Of a stretch of 60,545 bases of DNA, positions 1 through 8,628 are shown piece after piece. The notes under the pieces are model-generated. The model was not told the origin of the DNA. It searched no databases and worked only from the letters and a program-made list of their open reading frames with translations. The DNA is from a bacterium BMS3Abin11 (GTDB taxonomy: Bacteria > Pseudomonadota > Gammaproteobacteria > BMS3Bbin11): positions 1 through 60,545 of the forward strand of contig BDTD01000032.1 of assembly GCA_002897635.1 (NCBI GenBank), in the 5' to 3' direction. Both the position numbers and the translations under genes were made by a program. Position 1 is the first letter of the stretch. The number at the start of each line of letters is the position of its first letter.

Positions 1-82
1 GCAATTCTTCGTCTGATAGTGCATTAACTGCATCAAGCCGTTTCTGACTTACGTTTGGGCAGTTATCTGGGGTTAATTTCAT
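1..82 (-). CDS. N-terminal fragment of an unidentified protein, cut by the window edge
   Basis: An open frame on the minus strand starts with ATG at 82-80 and runs off the left edge, giving about 27 residues beginning MKLTPDNCPNVSQKRLDAVN. There is no stop in the visible part, but the stretch is short and the upstream bases carry only a weak purine-rich ribosome site. I do not recognise the protein. It could be a chance frame. Confidence 0.35.
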   Translation of the reverse strand, partial: MKLTPDNCPNVSQKRLDAVNALSDEEL

Positions 83-497
83 TTTTACTGCTAACAGTTA
101 TATAGACAGAATCTGTAATACACGTGCAATGCAGAATCTGTATAAATCAATGATGTTTTTATAGATATTCATTCTTAATAGCCTGTTTGTGAAGGGTTTA
201 CAGCCCTGGTTAACAGAATATTGACATTGTGTAATACAGAATCAATATCATCAAGATAAACTTTCTTTTCAGTATATAGATGGACAGGCATTTTAAAAAT
301 TGTGGATAACCCTGATTGTCCGCAGTGGGTTGCGGTAGTTCAATATTAAACAGGTAAAGGTTTCAGCACCGATTTTGACCTTCATCCCTTTTTGGGTTGT
401 CGAGCACTGGAAGGCTGGACCGGAAAAGAGCGGTGCATGTCTGAGGTAGATGAGAAAACAAATAAAAAAGAAATAAACAAACCCTGCGAGGGTGACA
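83..497. other. intergenic region without a supported gene
   Basis: AT-rich stretch between the left-edge fragment and the rhodanese gene promoter. A 10-base direct repeat AGAATCTGTA occurs at 108-117 and 133-142. A 75-codon minus-strand frame at 293-520 has no ribosome site and an unconvincing composition, so I do not call it a gene. Confidence 0.5.
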
Positions 498-527
498 TTG
501 TCACTGTGTATATGTATCACCTAATAC
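498..527 (+). promoter_or_regulatory. candidate sigma-70 promoter for the rhodanese gene
   Basis: TTGTCA at 498-503 and TAATAC at 522-527 are separated by 18 bp, a near-consensus -35/-10 pair. The predicted start near 534 leaves about a 40-nt leader before the ATG at 576, with AGGAGA as ribosome site. Confidence 0.5.
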
Positions 528-575
528 TACAATACCTCCCATATTATCCTTCATGATCAATACAGGAGAAAGAAA

Positions 576-869
576 ATGCTTAACCCTCATAAACGATGTC
601 AGGAAACCCGTCGTCTACTTAACGAAGGCGCACGTCTGGTTGATGTGCGTACTGAAAATGAATACCGCCAGGGCGCCCTACAGGATGCAATCAACCATCC
701 TGTAGAATGGATCAGTGCCGGGTATCATCCGCAGGAAGAAAAGGAAACGCCTCTTATTGTGTACTGTGTATCAGGTAACCGTAGCAGTGCGGCTAAGAAC
801 ATGCTGCTAGCAGCTGGTTTCAAGAATGTCCACGACCTGGGTAGTTATCAGAATATCCAGTTCTGCTGA
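576..869 (+). CDS. single-domain rhodanese-like sulfurtransferase
   Basis: A 97-residue single rhodanese domain. The predicted catalytic cysteine is C64 in the loop YCVSGNRS, the six-residue active-site loop typical of sulfurtransferases rather than the longer loop of Cdc25-type phosphatases. VDVRTENEYRQGAL near residues 22-35 is the usual rhodanese N-terminal signature. No signal peptide is seen, so it is probably cytoplasmic and may carry persulfide sulfur. The ATG is preceded by AGGAGA at good spacing. A TusA-like carrier and a PP-loop enzyme follow on the same strand, suggesting a sulfur-relay neighbourhood; the actual acceptor is inferred, not shown. Confidence 0.85.
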   Translation: MLNPHKRCQETRRLLNEGARLVDVRTENEYRQGALQDAINHPVEWISAGYHPQEEKETPLIVYCVSGNRSSAAKNMLLAAGFKNVHDLGSYQNIQFC

Positions 870-991
870 TTATTCATTATAAGCAATTCCCGGGTCTTCA
901 AAATAGGCTCTGGGATGCTTACAGATGCTGCACCATGTGCTGATGTATATATCAGTACACAAAATCTATGGGGTATGAAAGGCTTTTACGG

Positions 992-1000
992 TGATATAAT
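992..1000 (+). promoter_or_regulatory. extended -10 promoter element before the PP-loop gene
   Basis: TGATATAAT at 992-1000 is a perfect extended -10 element (TGnTATAAT). No good -35 box is seen. Transcription would start near 1007, just before a 15-bp inverted repeat, which would make that repeat the 5' end of the mRNA. Confidence 0.45.
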
Positions 1001-1013
1001 TTGCTAATTCCAG

Positions 1014-1059
1014 ATCTACTAATCCGAACGTTGTTTAGTCGACATTCGGATTAGTAGAT
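1014..1059 (+). repeat. perfect 15-bp inverted repeat in the leader of the PP-loop gene
   Basis: ATCTACTAATCCGAA at 1014-1028 is followed after 16 bases by its exact reverse complement at 1045-1059. It lies between the extended -10 element and the ATG at 1079. It could be an mRNA hairpin protecting or regulating the transcript, or an operator for a dimeric repressor. There is no U-tract, so a terminator is unlikely. Confidence 0.7.
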
Positions 1060-1078
1060 AGCTATTCCCGTAAGTGCA

Positions 1079-2140
1079 ATGACAATAAATTCAAACGACA
1101 ATACCCGACGAAAAGCGGTAGCCCTGGTATCCGGTGGCCTCGATTCCATGCTGGCAGTGAGAGTCATCCAGGAACAGGGAATTCATGTCGAAGGCATCAA
1201 CTTTTTTACCGGCTTCTGTATTGAAGGCCATACCCATGCTATCCGCAAGAAAGGCCGTGACAAGCCCAAACGCAACAATGCCCTGTGGGTCGCTGAACAG
1301 TTAGACATTAAACTTCACATCCTTGATGTTTCTGAAGACTATAAGGACGTCGTCATTAACCCGAAGCATGGCTATGGTGCCAACCTGAACCCATGCCTGG
1401 ACTGCAAAGGTTTTATGGTGAAAGAGGCCATGGCCTGGATGGAAAAGAACGATTTCGATTTTCTTATCACCGGTGAAGTCATGGGACAACGCCCCATGTC
1501 GCAGCGCAAGGACACAATGCCTGTGATCAGTAGGGAATCCGGTGCAGGCGATCTTTTACTGCGTCCTTTGTGTGCGAAGTTGTTACCCGAAACCCTGCCT
1601 GAGCGTGAAGACTGGGTTGATCGTGAACGGCTACTGGATTTTTCCGGCCGCAGCCGTAAACCACAAATGGCCCTGGCAGAAAAGTATGGTTTTAAAGAAT
1701 ATGCTCAACCTGCCGGTGGCTGCTGCTTCCTCACCGATGCCAACTATTCCTCAAAACTGGCTGATTTATGGCGGGCAAGAGGAGAGAAAACCTACGAAAT
1801 CGATGACATCGTTATGTTGAAGGTTGGGCGTCATTTACGACCGAAACCCCATTTTAAACTGATCATTGCACGCGAAGAAGGTGAGAGCAACTTCCTCAGA
1901 GGTTACCGTAAAGACTATATAAGCATGAATACCGTCAGCCACAGTGGCCCTGTCAGCCTGATAGATGGCGAACCTGATGACGAAGATATAGAGCTTGCCG
2001 CACGCCTGGTAGCACGCTTCTGCAGCGGAAGAGATGCAGACTCAGTGACTGTCAGTGTGCTGCAGAAAAACGGAGACACAAAAGACATCGAGGTCAAGCC
2101 TCTAACCGCTGACGAAATACCGCAGGGATGGTATGTCTGA
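1079..2140 (+). CDS. PP-loop ATPase, MnmA/ThiI-like tRNA sulfurtransferase family
   Basis: A 353-residue protein with the N-type ATP pyrophosphatase motif SGGLDS at residues 18-23, as in enzymes that adenylate a tRNA base before sulfur insertion. Cysteine pairs occur in NPCLDCK (about residue 105) and GGCCFL (about residue 215); these could carry persulfide or bind a metal. Relatives are often annotated as tRNA thiouridylation enzymes, but it is shorter than, and different from, classic MnmA. The last 8 bases overlap the tusA-like gene, so the two are translationally coupled. A role in tRNA thiolation with TusA as sulfur donor is an inference from the fold and neighbour. Confidence 0.75.
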   Translation: MTINSNDNTRRKAVALVSGGLDSMLAVRVIQEQGIHVEGINFFTGFCIEGHTHAIRKKGRDKPKRNNALWVAEQLDIKLHILDVSEDYKDVVINPKHGYGANLNPCLDCKGFMVKEAMAWMEKNDFDFLITGEVMGQRPMSQRKDTMPVISRESGAGDLLLRPLCAKLLPETLPEREDWVDRERLLDFSGRSRKPQMALAEKYGFKEYAQPAGGCCFLTDANYSSKLADLWRARGEKTYEIDDIVMLKVGRHLRPKPHFKLIIAREEGESNFLRGYRKDYISMNTVSHSGPVSLIDGEPDDEDIELAARLVARFCSGRDADSVTVSVLQKNGDTKDIEVKPLTADEIPQGWYV

Positions 2141-2366
2141 GAAAATACTCGATGCCCGCAATCTGCTTTGCCCCCTGCCGGTAATCAGAACACAGAATCA
2201 GGTTGAAAGCATGAATAAAGGCGACACGCTATGCGTTCGTTGTACGGACCATGGGGTCATCAATGATATACCTGCCTGGTGCCGGATCAACGGTCACGAA
2301 ATACTGTCGATAGACGAGCAGGAATATGAGATAGTGATCAGGCTGCAGGTTGGGGAACATTGCTGA
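2133..2366 (+). CDS. TusA-family sulfur carrier protein
   Basis: A 77-residue protein of the TusA/SirA family. The family signature CPxP is present as LCPLPVI with the sulfur-carrying cysteine at C13. TusA proteins accept persulfide sulfur from a desulfurase or rhodanese and hand it to thiolation or sulfur-oxidation enzymes. The start overlaps the end of the PP-loop gene by 8 bp. Two rhodaneses flank this pair, so a rhodanese-TusA-PP-loop relay is plausible. Several paralogous TusA branches exist (tRNA thiolation, sulfur oxidation, YedF-like), so I leave the symbol blank. Confidence 0.88.
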   Translation: MSEKILDARNLLCPLPVIRTQNQVESMNKGDTLCVRCTDHGVINDIPAWCRINGHEILSIDEQEYEIVIRLQVGEHC

Positions 2367-2378
2367 GTATGAGCGTTC

Positions 2379-2720
2379 TTAATAGGTGTTAGAAGGCTGT
2401 TCCGGCAATACTGGCTCATAGCCGCTGCGAACCCAGCCAATCATGCCGCCGCGCAGGTTAATAACGTTTTCGTAACCATGTTGTCCAAGGAACATGCAAA
2501 CCTGACCGGAGCGTGCGCCACTGCGGCAGATGAAGATGACTTCTTTGTCTTTCGGGATATCGTCCAGTCGAACAGGAACAGTTGCCATAGGCATTGCGAC
2601 AGCACCCTGAATGGTGCCACGGGAAATTTCATGCATTTCACGTACATCAATGATGACTAAATCATCATTATCATCCATTTTGGACATAAGCTGGGGAGAA
2701 TCAACTTCTTTTATGTACAT
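2379..2720 (-). CDS. rhodanese-like protein (GlpE/PspE-type)
   Basis: A 113-residue rhodanese domain with catalytic C65 in the loop ICRSGARS and the typical VIIDVREMHE motif near residues 22-31. I chose the ATG at 2720 (MYIKEVDSPQ) because the homologous domain begins there and AGGA/AAGG purines precede it. A longer frame starts at 2792 but adds 24 residues without a ribosome site. It is convergent with the tusA-like gene. Cytoplasmic thiosulfate- or persulfide-handling is the family role; the substrate is unknown. Confidence 0.85.
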   Translation of the reverse strand: MYIKEVDSPQLMSKMDDNDDLVIIDVREMHEISRGTIQGAVAMPMATVPVRLDDIPKDKEVIFICRSGARSGQVCMFLGQHGYENVINLRGGMIGWVRSGYEPVLPEQPSNTY

Positions 2721-2855
2721 CCTTGTGTCCTGCATGGGTAAATATAGCCGTTCATTATATAAGAAATTACTTATATAATCAATTCCAGACAATATGGTCA
2801 GGAATACACATTCGAAGAATCACACTGACGATCTGAAACAAAATATTAATAATAA

Positions 2856-3788
2856 ATGAAAGCATTAACAATACAGAATTTGCACAAACAATATGCGGGT
2901 GGTGTAACCGCGCTGAAAGGTATTGATCTGGAGGTGGATAGCGGCGATTTTTTTGCCCTACTCGGCCCTAATGGCGCCGGAAAATCGACGATCATCGGAA
3001 TAATCTCATCGCTGGTAAATAAAACACAGGGAAAAGTTGCTGTCTTCGGGCATGATATCGACAGTGATCTTGAGTCACTGAAATCCTGTATAGGCCTGGT
3101 CCCTCAGGAATTCAATTTTAGTGTATTTGAAAAAGTCATCAATATCGTCACCAATCAGGGCGGATATTATGGCCTGGAGCGAGAGCTTGCCCTGCGGCGT
3201 GCTGAGAAATACCTACGCCGCCTGGAGCTGTGGGATAAACGAGACGGTGTGGCACGAACCCTGTCCGGGGGCATGAAAAGGCGGTTGATGATTGCCCGTG
3301 CGCTGGTACATGAACCAAAGTTATTGATACTCGATGAGCCCACTGCCGGCGTTGATATCGAAATTCGCCGCTCGATGTGGACATTCCTGCGCGATATAAA
3401 TCAACAGGGAACAACGATCATCCTGACCACACACTACCTGGAAGAAGCAGAAAACCTGTGTCGTAATATTGCGATTATTGATCAGGGACTGATCATAGAA
3501 GATACCAGCATGAAAAGACTGTTGAGCCAGCTCCATATTGAAACCTTCTTACTCGACACGCGGGAAGAAATCGTTGATGTACCTGAACTTGACGGTTATA
3601 CCCTGCTTAAAATTGACGCCCATACTCTTGCTGTAGACGTGGCAAAAGAGAAAGGTCTGAACAGGCTTTTCATCCAGTTATCTGATCATGGCATCACCAT
3701 ACTCAGCCTGCGCAACAAGACCAACAGACTTGAGGAATTATTCATGAACATGGTGAATGAAAATAAAAAACCTGATGCTGAATACTAA
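2856..3788 (+). CDS. ABC transporter ATP-binding protein (ABC-2 export type)
   Basis: A 310-residue ATPase with Walker A GPNGAGKST (37-45), Q-loop VPQEF near 82-86, signature LSGGM (136-140) and Walker B LLILDEP (156-162), then a C-terminal regulatory tail. The sequence is of the CcmA/YadG type that pairs with an ABC-2 permease. Its probable partner is the permease at 6359-7132, separated from it by a large MMPL transporter gene. The gene overlaps or nearly abuts the MMPL gene, so all three are likely co-transcribed. The exported substrate is unknown. Confidence 0.88.
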   Translation: MKALTIQNLHKQYAGGVTALKGIDLEVDSGDFFALLGPNGAGKSTIIGIISSLVNKTQGKVAVFGHDIDSDLESLKSCIGLVPQEFNFSVFEKVINIVTNQGGYYGLERELALRRAEKYLRRLELWDKRDGVARTLSGGMKRRLMIARALVHEPKLLILDEPTAGVDIEIRRSMWTFLRDINQQGTTIILTTHYLEEAENLCRNIAIIDQGLIIEDTSMKRLLSQLHIETFLLDTREEIVDVPELDGYTLLKIDAHTLAVDVAKEKGLNRLFIQLSDHGITILSLRNKTNRLEELFMNMVNENKKPDAEY

Positions 3789-3795
3789 AATAATT

Positions 3796-6297
3796 ATGCA
3801 GAGATTGATCGGCTTATATGAGAGTCTGATTCTGGATCGCCCCTGGCTGACCCTTGGGCTATTATTCATTCTAACAGCCTCAATCGGTTACTTTAGTAAG
3901 GACTTCAGACTGGATGCTTCGGGTGATACGCTGGTTCTTGAAAATGACTCTGCCCTACGTTATTACCGCTCCATCTCCGCTCGATATGGCTCTGAAGACT
4001 ACCTGATTATTACCTATACCCCGAAAAAAGGCCTGTTCAGCAAAACAATACTGGCTGACCTGGCTAAATTGAGTCAGCAACTGAAAACCATTAAACGCGT
4101 TCATAGCGTAACAACAATACTTGATGTACCACTGATCAATAGCCCACCTGTTACGCTATCTGAACTGAGCAAAAATATTCGCACCCTGCAATCACCGGAT
4201 ACCATTCCCGGTATGGCCAGAAAAGAACTGATCACCAGCCCTTTTTACAGCAATCTTATAATCAGCCCGGACGGTCGGACTACTGCCCTGCAAATCAAGT
4301 TACACCGTGATGAGACCTGGCACCATCTTTTTAATCGACGAAACAGCTTGCGTGTATTGCGCATGGAAAACACCCTGGCGCCCGAGCAAAAGAAAGAGCT
4401 GGCGCGCGTAACAAAAGAGTTTGATGAATACAGCGACGGCCTGCTGGAACAGGAACGAAAGGACATACAGAAAATTCGTCACATTATGGATAGCCATCGT
4501 GACAGGGCTCAAATGTTCCTTGGCGGCGTTCCGATGATTGTTGCAGACTCTATGGACTTTGTCAGGAGCGACTTAAAATTATTCGGCCTTGCTGTACTGG
4601 TATTATTGATTAGCTTTCTCTATATCGCATTCCGTAAACTCCATTGGGTTTACCTGCCGATACTTACCTGTGGTGCCGCAGGCCTTTCTATGCTGGGTAT
4701 TCTTGGACTGCTGGGCTGGCGTGTTACTGTGGTGTCATCCAACTTTATTTCGCTGCTGTTGATTATCACTATGTCACTGACGGTTCATCTCATCGTTCGT
4801 TACCGGGAACTGCATGCAGACCAGCCGGATAGTGACCAGCGTATACTGGTAGGTCAAACCATCCGCAGTAAATTTCTGCCCAGTTTTTATACAGCGATCA
4901 CCACTATGGTGGCATTTGGCTCCCTGATCTTCAGTGATATACGGCCCGTCATCGATTTTGGCTGGATGATGGTCATTGGCATTTCAGTGGCCTTCTTTTT
5001 TACATTCACCCTGTTCCCTGCAAGCCTGGTATTGATCAAAGCCGGTCAACCGGGAAAACTGCATGACATCACAGGCACTGTTACCCGCTACATTGCAAAC
5101 CTGATCGAGCATCGAAAACTGTGCGTGCTATTTGGCGCATTGATACTGGCAACGGTGAGCGTGATCGGTATTTCAAAACTAACGGTGGAAAATAGTTTCA
5201 TCAACTACTTCAAGTCTTCGACTGAAATTCACCAGGGTATGAAACTAATTGATCAGAAACTGGGTGGTACGACTCCACTGGAAGTTATCATTGATGCACC
5301 AGCCAGCTTTTTTCAGGAAATGGAAGAGGAGAAAAAGGCCCACATGGAAGAAGAAATTTACGGATATCCGGAACAGGCGCAAAGCGGCATTGCCGGATCC
5401 AGCTTCTGGTTTAATTCATACATGCTGGAGGACGTCGACAAGATTCACAACTACCTGGACAGTCTGCCAGAAACCGGTAAGGTGTTATCAATCAGCACGG
5501 CCATGCGTATGCTGCAGTCATTGAAAGGTGGTAAAAATCTGGATGATTTCTTTCTTTCAGTTTTGTTCAGACGTCTTCCTGATGAAGTAAAACAGAGCCT
5601 GTTCACCCCCTACATGTCAGAAGACGGTAATCAGCTGCGTTTCAGTGTCCGGGTTATTGATTCAGATCCGAAGCTGAAACGCGCCGAACTAATACAGAAA
5701 ATCCGCAACCATCTGATCGTTAACATGGGCTTCCAGCCTGAGCAGGTACACCTGACCGGCATGCTGGTACTCTATAACGACATGTTGCAAAGCCTGTTCA
5801 GTTCGCAAATAAAAACTCTCGGTGTTGTTTTCCTTGCCATACTGGCTATGTTTATAGTGCTGTTCCGGTCATTTAAAATGGCGGCACTGGCAATAATTCC
5901 AAATATCCTGGCTGCCACAACAATACTGGGAATAATGGGGCTGGCAGGCATTCCGCTAGATATAATGACTATTACCATTGCAGCAATCACCATCGGTATT
6001 GCCGTAGATGACACCATCCATTATGTCCACCGCTTCCAGGAAGAATACTGGCAGGATGAAAACTACTGGTATGCCATAATGCGCTGCCATAACAGCATTG
6101 GGCGTGCTATGTACTACACCTCAATAATCATCACCCTCGGCTTTTCTATCCTCGCCCTGTCGAACTTCATCCCAACGATCTACTTCGGCCTGCTGACAGG
6201 TGCTGCGATGATCACTGCACTGATCCTGAACCTGACTCTATTGCCTTTATTAATCACTCTGGTTCGACCAATGAGAAAACGTCTTAAAAGCAGTTAA
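3796..6297 (+). CDS. MMPL/RND-superfamily exporter
   Basis: A large inner-membrane protein of about 833 residues with the RND layout: one N-terminal membrane span, a large periplasmic loop, a block of about five spans, then the same pattern repeated. The segment AITIGIAVDDTIHYVHRF is the conserved MMPL transmembrane motif with the paired aspartates used in proton coupling. Relatives export lipids, hopanoids or hydrophobic compounds. I prefer the ATG at 3796, eight bases after the ABC ATPase stop; a longer frame from 3757 would overlap that gene by 32 bp. Its position between an ABC ATPase and its permease is unusual and suggests shared export of one molecule. Confidence 0.88.
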   Translation: MQRLIGLYESLILDRPWLTLGLLFILTASIGYFSKDFRLDASGDTLVLENDSALRYYRSISARYGSEDYLIITYTPKKGLFSKTILADLAKLSQQLKTIKRVHSVTTILDVPLINSPPVTLSELSKNIRTLQSPDTIPGMARKELITSPFYSNLIISPDGRTTALQIKLHRDETWHHLFNRRNSLRVLRMENTLAPEQKKELARVTKEFDEYSDGLLEQERKDIQKIRHIMDSHRDRAQMFLGGVPMIVADSMDFVRSDLKLFGLAVLVLLISFLYIAFRKLHWVYLPILTCGAAGLSMLGILGLLGWRVTVVSSNFISLLLIITMSLTVHLIVRYRELHADQPDSDQRILVGQTIRSKFLPSFYTAITTMVAFGSLIFSDIRPVIDFGWMMVIGISVAFFFTFTLFPASLVLIKAGQPGKLHDITGTVTRYIANLIEHRKLCVLFGALILATVSVIGISKLTVENSFINYFKSSTEIHQGMKLIDQKLGGTTPLEVIIDAPASFFQEMEEEKKAHMEEEIYGYPEQAQSGIAGSSFWFNSYMLEDVDKIHNYLDSLPETGKVLSISTAMRMLQSLKGGKNLDDFFLSVLFRRLPDEVKQSLFTPYMSEDGNQLRFSVRVIDSDPKLKRAELIQKIRNHLIVNMGFQPEQVHLTGMLVLYNDMLQSLFSSQIKTLGVVFLAILAMFIVLFRSFKMAALAIIPNILAATTILGIMGLAGIPLDIMTITIAAITIGIAVDDTIHYVHRFQEEYWQDENYWYAIMRCHNSIGRAMYYTSIIITLGFSILALSNFIPTIYFGLLTGAAMITALILNLTLLPLLITLVRPMRKRLKSS

Positions 6298-6358
6298 CCA
6301 CACGGTTACTCTGTGGTGAATGATTTTAAATTAATAACCAAATAAGTTGGAATATGAT

Positions 6359-7132
6359 ATGAGCAACGCCGTCCACTTTATCGCTTATAAAACCATCGTC
6401 AAACGTGAAATCACGCGATTTATGCGCATTTGGCTGCAAACCATCCTGCCGCCGGCGATTACTATTTCGCTGTACTTCATCATTTTCGGCAATCTTATTG
6501 GCAAGCGCATTGGTACCATGGACGGTTTCAGTTATATGGAATTTATTGTTCCCGGTCTGATAATGATGTCGGTTATTACCAGTTCCTATGCCAATGTTGT
6601 GTCATCCTTCTTCAGCATGAAATTTCAGCGATCTATTGAGGAAATACTGATCGCCCCAGTCCCCAATTTCATTATCCTTGCCGGTTTTGTTACTGGCGGT
6701 GTGGCACGTGGCCTGATAGTGGGTGCTATCGTAACCATCATTGCGCTACTCTTCACCGGCCTGTCTATTGATAACTATCTGATCACTTTTAGTGTGATCC
6801 TGATGACTGCAATTCTATTTTCACTTGCTGGTATGATTAATGCCGTGTTCGCTCAGAATTTTGACGATATTTCAATCATTCCCACCTTTGTACTCACTCC
6901 GCTCACCTACCTCGGCGGTGTTTTTTATTCCATCAAACTGTTACCTGAGTTCTGGCAGCATGTTTCACTGAGCAACCCAATCCTGTATATGGTTAACGCC
7001 TTTCGTTATGGTGTGCTGGGTCAATCAGACCTCAATATTGGCGTTGCATTTATTATCATTCTCGGCTTCATTGCTACGCTAACAGCCACTACACTCTATT
7101 TACTAAAAAAAGGCATTGGGATACGAAATTAA
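6359..7132 (+). CDS. ABC-2 type transporter permease (YadH-like)
   Basis: A 257-residue integral membrane protein with six predicted spans and ABC-2 permease features, including the FIVPGLIMMSVI segment and the conserved PLTYLGGVFY motif near residue 185. I use the ATG at 6359, preceded by GTTGGA; an in-frame TTG at 6347 is less likely. It should form the membrane channel for the ATPase at 2856. Such pairs export lipids, polysaccharides or drugs; nothing here specifies which. Confidence 0.87.
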   Translation: MSNAVHFIAYKTIVKREITRFMRIWLQTILPPAITISLYFIIFGNLIGKRIGTMDGFSYMEFIVPGLIMMSVITSSYANVVSSFFSMKFQRSIEEILIAPVPNFIILAGFVTGGVARGLIVGAIVTIIALLFTGLSIDNYLITFSVILMTAILFSLAGMINAVFAQNFDDISIIPTFVLTPLTYLGGVFYSIKLLPEFWQHVSLSNPILYMVNAFRYGVLGQSDLNIGVAFIIILGFIATLTATTLYLLKKGIGIRN

Positions 7133-7149
7133 GGATAAGATAGCGAACC

Positions 7150-8628
7150 ATGACAACCATGAAAAATAATTGCAGCGCGACCTGTTCGATAGATGTAACA
7201 GATAAACAGGATTCAGCACAAAACCTGTCTGAAAAACAAAGAATCGTACTGATCAGTCCATACGACCTCGGCCGTCAACCTTTTGCTCTGGCAGAACCTG
7301 CCGCGCTGTTCAGCCAGGCGGGTTACGAGGTTAAATGTCTGGATTTATCGCAACAAAAACTAACAACTGAGGTGCTGGCTCCTGCAACAACGATTTTTTT
7401 ATACCTCAGCATGCTTACTGCCACACGCATCGCCATCGAGGCCATGCCACGTATAAAGAAAATGGCACCACAGGCAAGAATAGCTGTGTTTGGCTGGTAT
7501 GCACCAGTCAATGAACAGTACCTGAGAGAGCTGGGTGTAGATGCAGTATTTGGCGGTGAATCAGAGGACGACATGCTAGCCTATATTGCCTCAATTACCG
7601 ATGAAGACGATCATCCTGCACGTACAGAAACAGTCGTCAATCTAAAACGAATTAATTTTTTAGTCCCTGACCGGAAATTACTACCTGCTTTAGAAAAGTA
7701 TGCACAACTAGTACTACCGGACGGGTCTAAACGTATCATGGGCTTTACGGAAACAACCCGCGGTTGCAAACATCTGTGCCGTCATTGTCCGGTAGTGCCT
7801 GTATATAAAGGTCGCTTTTATGCGGTACCGGCTGGCATCGTCCTCGAAGACATCCGGCAACAGCTGGCAAAGGGCGCCGAGCATATATCATTCGGTGACC
7901 CGGACTTCCTTAACGGCCCGCGACATGCCCGACGCATAATCAAGGCCATGCATGAAGAGTTCCCTAAATTAAGCTACGATGCGGTCATCAAAATTGAACA
8001 CATTATCAAATATCCGGAATTTCTTCTCTTACTGCGGGACAGCGGCTGTATTCTGGTGACCACAGCGGCGGAATCGGTTGATAACAGAATTCTCGAACGT
8101 CTCGAAAAAGGACATACTGCAGAAGATTTTGAGAAAGTCGTTACTATGATGGATGAACATAATATCGCACTGGCACCAACTTTCATTCCTTTTACACCCT
8201 GGACCACAATCGATAACTATATCAATCTACTGAACAAGATTGCAGAGTTAAAATTAATCATGAGCGTCAATCCTGTACAACTCTCTCTGCGCCTGTTAAT
8301 ACCCAATGGCTCCCGCTTACTCGAGCTGCCAAAAGAAGAAACCTGCATCACCGACTTCAAACCTGCATCGCTGGGTTATACATGGGTCCACAATGACCCT
8401 CAGTTGGATCTGTTGCAGGAAAACATAAGACACTGGACCGAAAAGGCTGAAAATGACGGTCTTAGCAGGCTGCAGATTTTTAATGGTATACGTCGTATCG
8501 CACTAAAAGTCGCTGGCAGAAACGCTGTGGATGTAGCTGAGGCTCATTGTGGAAACACCATCCCCACGCACTCGGAATCCTGGTACTGTTGTGCCGAACC
8601 GACTGAACAGCAGTTGACCAGCTTCTAG
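7150..8628 (+). CDS. cobalamin-type radical SAM protein with CCAEP tail
   Basis: A 492-residue protein. Residues about 30-155 resemble a B12-binding Rossmann domain. The radical SAM cluster motif is CKHLCRHC with C206, C210 and C213. The C-terminus carries YCCAEP (residues 479-484) close to the end, the hallmark of the family called CUAEP/CCAEP-tail radical SAM protein, in which some members have selenocysteine at this place; here both codons are TGT (8587-8592). Ribosome site AAGGATAAG precedes the ATG. The gene follows an ABC/MMPL exporter set and its stop overlaps the next gene's GTG by one base. The chemistry is unknown; a role in making or modifying the exported compound is inference. 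Confidence 0.85.
   Translation: MTTMKNNCSATCSIDVTDKQDSAQNLSEKQRIVLISPYDLGRQPFALAEPAALFSQAGYEVKCLDLSQQKLTTEVLAPATTIFLYLSMLTATRIAIEAMPRIKKMAPQARIAVFGWYAPVNEQYLRELGVDAVFGGESEDDMLAYIASITDEDDHPARTETVVNLKRINFLVPDRKLLPALEKYAQLVLPDGSKRIMGFTETTRGCKHLCRHCPVVPVYKGRFYAVPAGIVLEDIRQQLAKGAEHISFGDPDFLNGPRHARRIIKAMHEEFPKLSYDAVIKIEHIIKYPEFLLLLRDSGCILVTTAAESVDNRILERLEKGHTAEDFEKVVTMMDEHNIALAPTFIPFTPWTTIDNYINLLNKIAELKLIMSVNPVQLSLRLLIPNGSRLLELPKEETCITDFKPASLGYTWVHNDPQLDLLQENIRHWTEKAENDGLSRLQIFNGIRRIALKVAGRNAVDVAEAHCGNTIPTHSESWYCCAEPTEQQLTSF

Noticed and set aside
293-520. 75-codon minus-strand frame near the left edge
   Set aside because: No ribosome site, cysteine/phenylalanine-rich odd composition, and it overlaps the promoter of the rhodanese gene.
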